From: Baylisascaris procyonis
Taxonomy: Eukaryota > Nematoda > Chromadorea > Rhabditida > Ascarididae
DNA: 64,000 nucleotides
NCBI GenBank assembly: GCA_037389465.1
Contig: JAZARR010000192.1
Span: 30,992 to 94,991 of the forward strand
Direction of reading: 5' to 3'
Part shown: positions 49,301 to 58,442 of the stretch, piece after piece
How positions within the stretch are numbered: position 1 is the first letter of the stretch
Layout of the letters: every line of letters starts with the position of its first letter
The notes under the pieces: generated by a model
Seen by the model: only the letters and a program-made list of their open reading frames with translations
The model's database searches: none
Told to the model about the DNA's origin: nothing
Translations under genes and position numbers: made by a program

Positions 49301-52300
49301 AAGCCTAAGCCTAAGCCTAAGCCTAAGCCTAAGCCTAAGCCTAAGCCTAAGCCTAAGCCTAAGCCTAAGCCTAAGCCTAAGCCTAAGCCTAAGCCTAAGC
49401 CTAAGCCTAAGCCTAAGCCTAAGCCTAAGCCTAACCTAAGCCTAAGCCTAAGCCTAAGCCTAAGCCTAAGCCTAAGCCTAAGCCTAAGCCTAAGCCTAAG
49501 CCTAAGCCTAAGCCTAAGCCTAAGCCTAAGCCTAAGCCTAAGCCTAAGCCTAAGCCTAAGCCTAAGCCTAAGCCTAAGCCTAAGCCTAAGCCTAAGCCTA
49601 AGCCTAAGCCTAAGCCTAAGCCTAAGCCTAAGCCTAAGCCTAAGCCTAAGCCTAAGCCTAAGCCTAAGCCTAAGCCTAAGCCTAAGCCTAAGCCTAAGCC
49701 TAAGCCTAAGCCTAAGCCTAAGCCTAAGCCTAAGCCTAAGCCTAAGCCTAAGCCTAAGCCTAAGCCTAAGCCTAAGCCTAAGCCTAAGCCTAAGCCTAAG
49801 CCTAAGCCTAAGCCTAAGCCTAAGCCTAAGCCTAAGCCTAAGCCTAAGCCTAAGCCTAAGCCTAAGCCTAAGCCTAAGCCTAAGCCTAAGCCTAAGCCTA
49901 AGCCTAAGCCTAAGCCTAAGCCTAAGCCTAAGCCTAAGCCTAAGCCTAAGCCTAAGCCTAAGCCTAAGCCTAAGCCTAAGCCTAAGCCTAAGCCTAAGCC
50001 TAAGCCTAAGCCAAGCCTAAGCCTAAGCCTAAGCCTAAGCCTAAGCCTAAGCCTAAGCCTAAGCCTAAGCCTAAGCCTAAGCCTAAGCCTAAGCCTAAGC
50101 CTAAGCCTAAGCCTAAGCCTAAGCCTAAGCCTAAGCCTAAGCCTAAGCCTAAGCCTAAGCCTAAGCCTAAGCCTAAGCCTAAGCCTAAGCCTAAGCCTAA
50201 GCCTAAGCCTAAGCCTAAGCCTAAGCCTAAGCCTAAGCCTAAGCCTAAGCCTAAGCCTAAGCCTAAGCCTAAGCCTAAGCCTAAGCCTAAGCCTAAGCCT
50301 AAGCCTAAGCCTAAGCCTAAGCCTAAGCCTAAGCCTAAGCCTAAGCCTAAGCCTAAGCCTAAGCCTAAGCCTAAGCCTAAGCCTAAGCCTAAGCCTAAGC
50401 CTAAGCCTAAGCCTAAGCCTAAGCCTAAGCCTAAGCCTAAGCCTAAGCCTAAGCCTAAGCCTAAGCCTAAGCCTAAGCCTAAGCCTAAGCCTAAGCCTAA
50501 GCCTAAGCCTAAGCCTAAGCCTAAGCCTAAGCCTAAGCCTAAGCCTAAGCCTAAGCCTAAGCCTAAGCCTAACCCTAAGCCTAAGCCTAAGCCTAAGCCT
50601 AAGCCTAAGCCTAAGCCTAAGCCTAAGCCTAAGCCTAAGCCTAAGCCTAAGCCTAAGCCTAAGCCTAAGCCTAAGCCTAAGCCTAAGCCTAAGCCTAAGC
50701 CTAAGCCTAAGCCTAAGCCTAAGCCTAAGCCTAAGCCTAAGCCTAAGCCTAAGCCTAAGCCTAAGCCTAAGCCTAAGCCTAAGCCTAAGCCTAAGCCTAA
50801 GCCTAAGCCTAAGCCTAAGCCTAAGCCTAAGCCTAAGCCTAAGCCTAAGCCTAAGCCTAAGCCTAAGCCTAAGCCTAAGCCTAAGCCTAAGCCTAAGCCT
50901 AAGCCTAAGCCTAAGCCTAAGCCTAAGCCTAAGCCTAAGCCTAAGCCTAAGCCTAAGCCTAAGCCTAAGCCTAAGCCTAAGCCTAAGCCTAAGCCTAAGC
51001 CTAAGCCTAAGCCTAAGCCTAAGCCTAAGCCTAAGCCTAAGCCTAAGCCTAAGCCTAAGCCTAAGCCTAAGCCTAAGCCTAAGCCTAAGCCTAAGCCTAA
51101 GCCTAAGCCTAAGCCTAAGCCTAAGCCTAAGCCTAAGCCTAAGCCTAAGCCTAAGCCTAAGCCTAAGCCTAAGCCTAAGCCTAAGCCTAAGCCTAAGCCT
51201 AAGCCTAAGCCTAAGCCTAAGCCTAAGCCTAAGCCTAAGCCTAAGCCTAAGCCTAAGCCTAAGCCTAAGCCTAAGCCTAAGCCTAAGCCTAAGCCTAAGC
51301 CTAAGCCTAAGCCTAAGCCTAAGCCTAAGCCTAAGCCTAAGCCTAAGCCTAAGCCTAAGCCTAAGCCTAAGCCTAAGCCTAAGCCTAAGCCTAAGCCTAA
51401 GCCTAAGCCTAAGCCTAAGCCTAAGCCTAAGCCTAAGCCTAAGCCTAAGCCTAAGCCTAAGCCTAAGCCTAAGCCTAAGCCTAAGCTTAAGCCTAAGCCT
51501 AAGCCTAAGCCTAAGCCTAAGCCTAAGCCTAAGCCTAAGCCTAAGCCTAAGCCTAAGCCTAAGCCTAAGCCTAAGCCTAAGCCTAAGCCTAAGCCTAAGC
51601 CTAAGCCTAAGCCTAAGCCTAAGCCTAAGCCTAAGCCTAAGCCTAAGCCTAAGCCTAAGCCTAAGCCTAAGCCTAAGCCTAAGCCTAAGCCTAAGCCTAA
51701 GCCTAAGCCTAAGCCTAAGCCTAAGCCTAAGCCTAAGCCTAAGCCTAAGCTAAGCCTAAGCCTAAGCCTAAGCCTAAGCCTAAGCCTAAGCCTAAGCCTA
51801 AGCCTAAGCCTAAGCCTAAGCCCAAGCCTAAGCCTAAGCCTAAGCCTAAGCCTAAGCCTAAGCCTAAGCCTAAGCCTAAGCCTAAGCCTAAGCCTAAGCC
51901 TAAGCCTAAGCCTAAGCCTAAGCCTAAGCCTAAGCCTAAGCCTAAGCCTAAGCCTAAGCCTAAGCCTAAGCCTAAGCCTAAGCCTAAGCCTAAGCCTAAG
52001 CCTAAGCCTAAGCCTAAGCCTAAGCCTAAGCCTAAGCCTAAGCCTAAGCCTAAGCCTAAGCCTAAGCCTAAGCCTAAGCCTAAGCCTAAGCCTAAGCCTA
52101 AGCCTAAGCCTAAGCCTAAGCCTAAGCCTAAGCCTAAGCCTAAGCCTAAGCCTAAGCCTAAGCCTAAGCCTAAGCCTAAGCCTAAGCCTAAGCCTAAGCC
52201 TAAGCCTAAGCCTAAGCCTAAGCCTAAGCCTAAGCCTAAGCCTAAGCCTAAGCCTAAGCCTAAGCCTAAGCCTAAGCCTAAGCCTAAGCCTAAGCCTAAG

Positions 52301-53105
52301 CCTAAGCCTAAGCCTAACCCTAAGCCTAAGCCTAAGCCTAAGCCTAAGCCTAAGCCTAAGCCTAAGCCTAAGCCTAAGCCTAAGCCTAAGCCTAGCCTAA
52401 GCCTAAGCCTAAGCCTAAGCCTAAGCCTAAGCCTAAGCCTAAGCCTAAGCCTAAGCCTAAGCCTAAGCCTAAGCCTAAGCCTAAGCCTAAGCCTAAGCCT
52501 AAGCCTAAGCCTAAGCCTAAGCCTAAGCCTAAGCCTAAGCCTAAGCCTAAGCCTAAGCCTAAGCCTAAGCCTAAGCCTAAGCCTAAGCCTAAGCCTAAGC
52601 CTAAGCCTAAGCCTAAGCCTAAGCCTAAGCCTAAGCCTAAGCCTAAGCCTAAGCCTAAGCCTAAGCCTAAGCCTAAGCCTAAGCCTAAGCCTAAGCCTAA
52701 GCCTAAGCCTAAGCCTAAGCCTAAGCCTAAGCCTAAGCCTAAGCCTAAGCCTAAGCCTAGCCTAAGCCTAAGCCTAAGGCTAAGCCTAAGCCTAAGCCTA
52801 AGCCTAAGCCTAAGCCTAAGCCTAAGCCTAAGCCTAAGCCTAAGCCTAAGCCTAAGCCTAAGCCTAAGCCTAAGCCTAAGCCTAAGCCTAAGCCTAAGCC
52901 TAAGCCTAAGCCTAATCCTAAGCCTAAGCCTAAGCCTAAGCCTAAGCCTAAGCCTAAGCCTAAGCCTAAGCCTAAGCCTAAGCCTAAGCCTAAGCCTAAG
53001 CCTAAGCCTAAGCCTAAGCTAAGCCTAAGCCTAAGCCTAAGCCTAAGCCTAAGCCTAAGCCTAAGCCTAAGCCTAAGCCTAAGCCTAAGCCTAAGCCTAA
53101 GCCTA
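43387..53105 (-). repeat. Proximal telomere array, variant-rich
   Basis: The array is still in TTAGGC register, but variant units are several times denser than further out. Substitutions on the + strand are seen at 43987, 45164, 47475, 48491, 48733, 48929, 49093, 49201, 49257, 50573, 51487, 51823, 52318, 52779 and 52916, with a two-base change at 44957-44958. Short indels lie near 45094, 46067, 46083, 46982, 47080, 47114, 47755, 49098, 49434, 50012, 51750, 52394, 52759 and 53019. Irregular units sit at 48521 and 48681. Rising variant density toward the centromere is the expected ageing gradient of telomere repeats no longer renewed by telomerase. The glycine-leucine, serine-leucine and arginine-leucine open frames here are translations of the repeat, not genes. 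Confidence 0.92.
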
Positions 53106-54134
53106 ACCCTGCCTAAGCCTAAGCCTAAGCATAAGCCTAAGCCTAAGCCTAAGTTTAAGCCTAAGCCTAAGCCTAAGCATAAGCCTAAGCCTAAGCCTAA
53201 GCCTAAGCCTAAGCCTAAAGCCTAAGCCTGAGCCCAAGCCTAAGCCTAAGCCTAAGCCTAAGCCTAAGCCTAACCCTTACCCTAAGCCTAAGCCAAGCCT
53301 AAGCCTAAGCCTAAGCCTATCCCTAAGCTTAAGCCTAAGGTAAGCCTAAGCCTTGCCTGATTCTAAGCCTGAGCCTAAGCCTAAGATATCCTAAGCCTAA
53401 CCTAAGCCTAAGCTTAAGCCAAGCCTAGCCTGCCTAAGAGTAAGCCTAGGCCTAGCCATAAGCCTAAGCCTAAGCCTAAGCCAAGCCTAAGCCTAAGCCT
53501 AAGCCTAATGCCTAAATGCCTAAGCAAGCAAGCCGTAAGGGTGCCTGATGCCTACCTAAGTCTTGCCTGTCTGGCCTAAGCCTAAGCCTAAGGTAAGCCT
53601 GCCTAAGCCTGTGCGTAAACCTGGTTCTGCCTGAGCCTAAGCCTAATGCCTAAGCCTAAGCCTAAGTCGAAGAATAATGCCTAAAACTAATTCTAAGGGA
53701 AGCCTAACCTAAGCCTTGCCAATTTAAAATAAGTGTAAGCCTAATCCCTTTGCCTAAGTCGAAGCCTAAGTCTAAGCCTAAGCCTAAGCCGAATTTTAAG
53801 CTGCCTAAGCATAACCTAAGCCTGATAAGCCTAAGCGGAATGGTGAGCCTAATTGTAAGCCTATCCTAAATAACTTAAGATAAGATAAGCCTAAGCCTAG
53901 CCTTCCCTGCCTAAATATAATCCTAATCCTAATCCAAATGCCTAAGCCTAATAAGCCTAAGCCTAAGCCTAAGCCCTAGGAAAGCCTAAGCTAAGCCTTG
54001 CCTATGCCTAAGCCATTTGCCTAAGCCTGCCTGGCAGAAGCCTAATGCCTAAGTCCTTAGCCTAGACTGAGTCTAAGCCTAAGCCTAAGCCTAAGCCAAG
54101 CCTAAGCCTAATGCCTAAGTATAAGCCTAAGATA

Positions 54135-54366
54135 GCATAAGCGTAAACGTAAGCCGAGGAAAGTATGTTTATCCTAAGCCTAAGCCTAATCCATTGGCTA
54201 AGAGCGATAAACATAGTATAAGCCTCGGCCTGTGAATATGCTAAGCCAAGCCTAAACGTAAGCCTTGTAAGCCTCAGCGAACTCTAGGCCTAAGCGGATG
54301 GTAAGTAGCAATAAGCATATTTATGGTCCTAAGCACATGCCTAAGAATAAGCCCATGAAAAAGTCT
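54135..54366 (+). repeat. Subtelomeric interspersed element, copy A (most distal, diverged)
   Basis: The left part carries GCGTAAACGTAAG (54141 onward), TATGTTTA, then CCATTGGC and GAGCGATAAACAT with GTATAAGCC (about 54202-54224). A middle part has CTCTAGGCCTAAG. The right part is a 60-bp core at 54307-54366 that begins AGCAATAAGCATAT and ends GAAAAAGTCT. The core differs from the identical inner copies (C, D, E) at four of 60 positions with no indel; two of these changes turn AAG into ATG. The same order of left module, spacer and core recurs at 58220, 60937 and 63704. Function is unknown; strand is set only by the order in which I read it. Confidence 0.8.
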
Positions 54367-54923
54367 GCCTATGCCTAAGTATAATCCTAAGCCTAAGCCT
54401 AAGAATAGGCCTAAACCAAGCCTAGATAACCTAGCCTAATAAGCCTGAGGTAACCTAAGTAAGCCTAAGCCTAAGCTTGTTAAGCCTATGCCTTGCCTAA
54501 GCCTAAGCCTTCCTTACCTAAGCAAGCCTAAGCCTAAGCCTAAGCTTGGGCCATTTGCATAAGCTCTAAGTAAGATAAGCAAAGCCTAAGCCTAAGCGTA
54601 AGCATAAGATAAGATAAGCCTAAGTTAAGCTAAGCAAGCAAAAGCCTAATCCTAAGGTAAGCCTAAGCGTAAGCCTAAGCCTAAGCCAAGCCTAAGCCTA
54701 AATAAGATAAGCCTAAGCCTAAGCCTAAGCGTGGCATAAGCATAAGCCTAAGCCTAAGCCTAAGCAAGATAAGCCTACTGCCTTGCCTAATATAATCCTA
54801 AGCCTGAAGCCTAAGTATAAGCCTAAGCCTTAGCCTAAGCAAGCCTAAGCCAGCCTAAGCCTGGCCTAACCCTAAGCCTAAGCCTAACCAAGCCTATGCC
54901 AGCCTAAGCCTTGGCCTGGCCTA

Positions 54924-54980
54924 AGCAATAAGCGCTATGTGATGGTTAAGCAAGCCTAAGAATAAGCCCAAGAAAAAGTT
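54924..54980 (+). repeat. Subtelomeric interspersed element, copy F (core only, degenerate)
   Basis: This is a right-half copy of the 60-bp core. It starts AGCAATAAGC and ends AAGAATAAGCCCAAGAAAAA followed by GTT. The central part is rearranged (GCTATGTGATGG in place of the usual ATATGTATAG) and the copy is about three bases shorter. No left module with the GCGATAAAC motif is recognisable upstream. It lies about 618 bp inward of the core of copy A. Confidence 0.65.
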
Positions 54981-55100
54981 AAGCAAGTGTAAGTTAAGAT
55001 AAGCCTATTTCTTTGCTAAGCCTACCACCTAAGCCGTATTCCTAAGCTGAAGCCTAAGCCAAGCCTCGCGAAGTAACCGAAGATAAAGCTAAGCTTAATG

Positions 55101-56900
55101 CCTAAGCAAAAGCCAAGTAATAGTTAATTTCCTAAGTTAACGTAAACAAGACAAAGGCAAGCATAAGGTAAGCCTGACAAAAAGCAAAAGCCAAAGACGT
55201 AAGTAGAACAGCAGCTGAAATAAGATCAGCTCTAATCCTATCTTTCTGTCTCCTCATAAGGATTGAGCCTAGCCTAAGATTTTTGTGAAGCCGAAACCTA
55301 ATGCCTGTGCCTGTGCAAGTTTCACATAACCATTCATAAGCGTAAATATTTCAGCACGCATAAGACAAGCCTTTAAACAAGTATAACTAAGCCTAAGCTA
55401 AGCCGATTACATCAGTTTTTCTCGAATTATTTCATAAGTCAAGCCTATGCCAGCCTAATCTCAGTCATAGCCTACACCGAAGCCTGGCACGAAGTTAAGG
55501 CAACCAATTATAAGGTTGTAACATAAGCCTAAGCCTCGGGTAGAGTCTAAGCTTAAGGATAAGATTGCTATTACCTAAGCCTTAGTACGTCCTGTAAGAC
55601 AAGACGTAAGCCTAAGTCTTCAGGTTTAGCGATCCCTAACATGTGCCTAATTGCCGGCAGTTTATTACTACGGCATTTGCCAGGTGGCTGCGCCTAAGCT
55701 ATTCCAAACGTAAACATGTGCCTTCGCTAAGCCGATAAGAGTATGTGCATCGCATTGGACGTACTGGCAAGCCTAAGTCTAAGGCGAACCTAAGACTAAG
55801 AATAATCTTGGGCCGATGGCTGACCTGTTGGTAAGCCTAACCATAATGCCTAAGGCTAATCCAAAGCTAAGAAGGTGTCAAATCCTAAGATATGCCTAAG
55901 AGGAAGCCTAGGCCTTGTTAACATTGTTCTGTCTTTAAGTCTTCCTTTGCGAATTTTAAGGGATTGAGGTAAGAAGCCTGAAGGATAAGGTTAGGCCTGT
56001 TTAAAAGGTTTGCGTTTGCTAAAAAGTAACGTAAGATTACCTTCCTGGAGACATAACCCGCAGAGCCGAGTGGTCAAAGCTGTAATTTGTAAGATCAACC
56101 TAACCGAAGGATCGCCTTGCTTTGCTAAGCCTCGCCTGATTATATGGCTAATGCCTAATGTGAGTCAAGCCTAAATGGAAGAGCTAGAGTGAGCCTAAGC
56201 ATAAGACTAAGTAAGACCTAAGGCAAGCCAAATGGTTAACCCTATTGTGAAATCCCACGTTTCAGGCTTTCGCGTAGGGATCATCGCTAAGGGGCAGCTA
56301 ATTCCTAGCCTCGGCCATCAGCCAGCTGAAACCTAAGTAGCCCAAGGCTAAGGGGAGGACTAAGCATAAGCCTAAGCCAGAACCGTTAGCCTAATTTCTA
56401 ATCTTTCGACTAATACAGGCCTCTCTCCTTCGCCTTCATTCGCAAATTTAAATCTACCCTCGCCTCTCTATTTTTACTAATGGGGCAGCCTAAGCCTGCA
56501 GTCTGAGCTATTTACTACCTAGCCTTGCCCTAGTCCTTCCTTTCTCTTCTAATGCCTAAGCCTATTGCATGAGTAAGCTATGTCTACAGTTTAAGCCAAC
56601 TAAGCTAAATTAAAATGTGTTTAATTATAAGTTAATTCTCATGGTGAGCCTCATGGTGGGCCTCAGCAAGTTCTTCCAGACGAAGCCTTTGCATAAGCCG
56701 CACCGGGAGGTAGGCATAAGAGCATGGCTTCGACTAAGGACTACGCCTCCATCTGTGCCATGGGGTAACATCTTGTGGCAGCCTGTGCCTAATGTGGGGG
56801 CTGCAAAGCCTAATCGTAAGCCTAGGCCTGTGCCTAAGCCTTGGTTAACTGTAGGCCTTATTTAATGCTGCAGCGGAGCAAGAAGCGTCATTTATTTTTT
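55101..56900. other. Most diverged subtelomeric island, no recognised gene
   Basis: This is the part of the window least like telomere repeat. Intact CCTAAG units are scattered and stretches of up to roughly 100 bp have none, notably a pyrimidine-rich stretch at about 56383-56487. Base composition is mixed and stop codons occur in all frames. One open frame of 82 codons (56617-56865, + strand) starts with a hydrophobic stretch (MFNYKLILMVSLMVGL). Its second half is proline- and lysine-rich, where it runs through hexamer remnants in the Pro-Lys frame. I recognise no domain in it and do not call it a gene. A 16-base tRNA D-arm-like string sits at 56065. I see no mobile-element termini. The origin could be inserted unique sequence or very old telomere decay. 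Confidence 0.6.
56065..56080 (+). other. tRNA D-arm-like 16-mer (not a complete tRNA)
   Basis: The string GCCGAGTGGTCAAAGC closely resembles the D-stem and D-loop (box A region) of class II nuclear tRNAs for serine or leucine. Upstream bases do not form a 7-bp acceptor partner with anything about 70-90 bases downstream. The following bases do not give a clean anticodon stem, and no good box B (GGTTCGA-type) is present; the nearest is GGATCGCC at about 56109. It is either chance or a scrap of a tRNA or tRNA-derived SINE. Confidence 0.2.
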
Positions 56901-56901
56901 C

Positions 56902-56933
56902 TAAGCAACTTAAGAATAAGCCTAAGAAAAAGT
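56902..56933 (+). repeat. Subtelomeric interspersed element, fragment G
   Basis: About 32 bp match the right end of the 60-bp core: AAGAATAAGCCTAAGAAAAA followed by GT, preceded by TAAGCAACT. One base differs from the inner copies within the AATAAGCCCAAG segment. The sequence upstream (TTTATTTTTT) no longer resembles the core, so this is a fragment or an independently similar hexamer derivative. Confidence 0.45.
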
Positions 56934-57190
56934 ATAATTATAAGCCTTTGGTAACATGGTAAGCCTAAGAATCGGCCTTGACTTAAGCCTAAGCCTATGA
57001 ATAAGCTTAACCCTTGCATGAGCCTTGCCTTTGAAGTATAGCCTAAGCCTGCCAGCCTAACCTAAGCCAAGCCTAAGCCTAAGCCTAAGCTTAAGCCTAA
57101 GCCTAATATAAGCCTAAGCCAAGCCATAAGTTGAGCCTACGCCTAAGCGTAAGCCAAAGCGTAAGAAACCTAAGCCTAAGTTCTAAGTTT

Positions 57191-57662
57191 TTGCCTAAGC
57201 CTTTGCCTAACCCTAAGCCTAAGCATAAGTTGCGTATGTTAAGCCTAAGAAATGTTTAACCTAAGCCTAAACCTAACCTCAGTTCTAAGCCTAAGCCTAA
57301 GCCAAGCCTTGGCCAAGCCTGCCTAAACCTAAGCGTAAGCACAAGCCTTAGCCTTTGGTTAATCCAGCCTAAGCCTAAGCCTATGCCAAGCCTAGCCTTG
57401 CCTAAAGTATGCCTAACGTAAGCGATAATGATAAGCCAAGCCTAAGGGCTAATGTAAGCTGAGCCTGTGGCCTAAGCCTAAGCCTAAGATAAGCCTATGT
57501 TTAAGCCGAAACCTAAGATTAACCTAAGCATAAGCCTAGCTAAGCAAAGCCTAAGATAAGCAAGCCTAAGCCGAATCCTAAGCCTAAGACTAAGCATAAG
57601 CGAAGCCTAAGCTCTAAAGTTAAGCCCATGCATAAGCCTATTGCCTAAGCCTTTGCCTAACC
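57191..57662 (+). repeat. Short direct duplication, offset 450 bp
   Basis: A string of about 22 bases beginning TTGCCTAAGCCTTTGCCTAA occurs at 57191 and again at 57641, in the same orientation. A related form (GCCTTTGCCTAACCTAAAG) appears near 59379. Because the string includes the unusual TTTG interruptions, it is a better sign of shared descent than the hexamers around it. The sequence between the two copies is degenerate hexamer. Confidence 0.5.
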
Positions 57663-58219
57663 TACAGCCTAACTCTTGCCTATGTCATAAGCCTAACCAT
57701 AATGCCAAGCCTAAGCCTAAGCCTAAGCCGAAGCCTAAGCCTAAGCCAAACGTTAATATAAGCCTAAGTTTAAGCCTAAGCCTAAGGAAAGCCTAAGCCT
57801 AAGCCTAAGCCTAAGCTAAGCCTAAGCCTAAGCCAAAGTAAGCCTAAGCCTTAGCCTAACATAAGCCTGGTTTAAGCCTAAGCCTAAGTTGTGGCCTAAT
57901 ATTAAGCCTAACCTTAATTCTTTTCATAATCTCTTGCCTAATTATAAGCCTAAGTTAAGCCAAGCCTAAGCTTAAGCCTAAGTTAAGCCTAAGCGTAAGC
58001 CTAAGTTTAACGTAATATATGCCTAAGCCTTAGCTAAGCCTAAGCCTAAGCCCAAGCCGTCGGCCCAAAGGATAACCTAAGCCTAAGCCTATGCCTAAGT
58101 AAGCCTAAGCCTAAGCCTAAGCCTAGCCTAAGCCTATGCCTGAGCCTGTGACTAAGCCGAATTGTAAGCCTTTGCCTAAGCGTAAGCATAGCTTAAGCCT
58201 TGCCTAAGCCTAAGCCTAA

Positions 58220-58442
58220 CATAAGCGTAAAGTAAGTAGGCCTAAGCCCATGTTTACGCCTAGCCTAATCCTAATTCATAAGCCTAATAGCGATAAACAT
58301 AATTAATGCCTAACCTATGCCTAATCCTAAGCCTAACCTTAGCCTTAGCCTAAGCCTAAGTAGGCCTGTTTCTGCCTAAGCCTCGCAATTAGCATATTGT
58401 ATTGTCCAGGCACAAGGTTAAGAAACCGTTATGAAAAAGTCT
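58220..58442 (+). repeat. Subtelomeric interspersed element, copy B (diverged)
   Basis: The left module shows ATAAGCGTAAAG, then CATGTTTACGCC, ATTCATAAGCC and AGCGATAAACATAA (about 58289-58303). The core at 58384-58442 begins GCAATTAGCATATTGTATTG and ends ATGAAAAAGTCTAAG. It aligns with the inner copies but carries many substitutions and has lost one base overall. The distance from the GCGATAAAC motif to the core is about 95 bp, against 92 bp in copy C, 105 in A and 116 in E. Confidence 0.72.

Larger units (their letters stand above)
53106..55100. repeat. Degenerate telomeric repeats (telomere-subtelomere transition)
   Basis: From the irregular unit at about 53106 the hexamer register collapses within a few hundred bases. 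Short runs of one to six intact CCTAAG units alternate with recurring derivatives such as AATGCCTAAG, AAGATAAGCC, AAGCCAAGCC, AAGCATAAGCC and GCCATTTGCC. Nearly all intact units keep the same strand as the terminal array, so this looks like decayed telomere rather than an unrelated sequence. The stretch also holds the outermost full copy of the interspersed element (54135-54366) and a right-half copy (54924-54980). No coding region is apparent; stop codons are frequent in all frames. Confidence 0.85.

Noticed and set aside
55990..55997. Single TTAGGCC on the + strand, as a sign of an inverted telomere tract
   Set aside because: It is one isolated unit in mixed sequence with no neighbouring TTAGGC units, so no inversion can be inferred.
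56050..56135. Complete serine or leucine tRNA gene
   Set aside because: Only the D-arm-like string fits; there is no matching acceptor stem, no anticodon stem and no good box B.
56256..56270. Nematode-style 3' splice site (ACGTTTCAGGC)
   Set aside because: The match is short, and no exon with an open frame or partner donor can be supported nearby. GTAAG donor-like strings are everywhere here because of the hexamer.
56617..56865. 82-codon open frame as a protein-coding gene
   Set aside because: No recognised domain, no homologue I can name, no convincing upstream signals, and the tail is hexamer remnant. Kept only as a low-interest observation.
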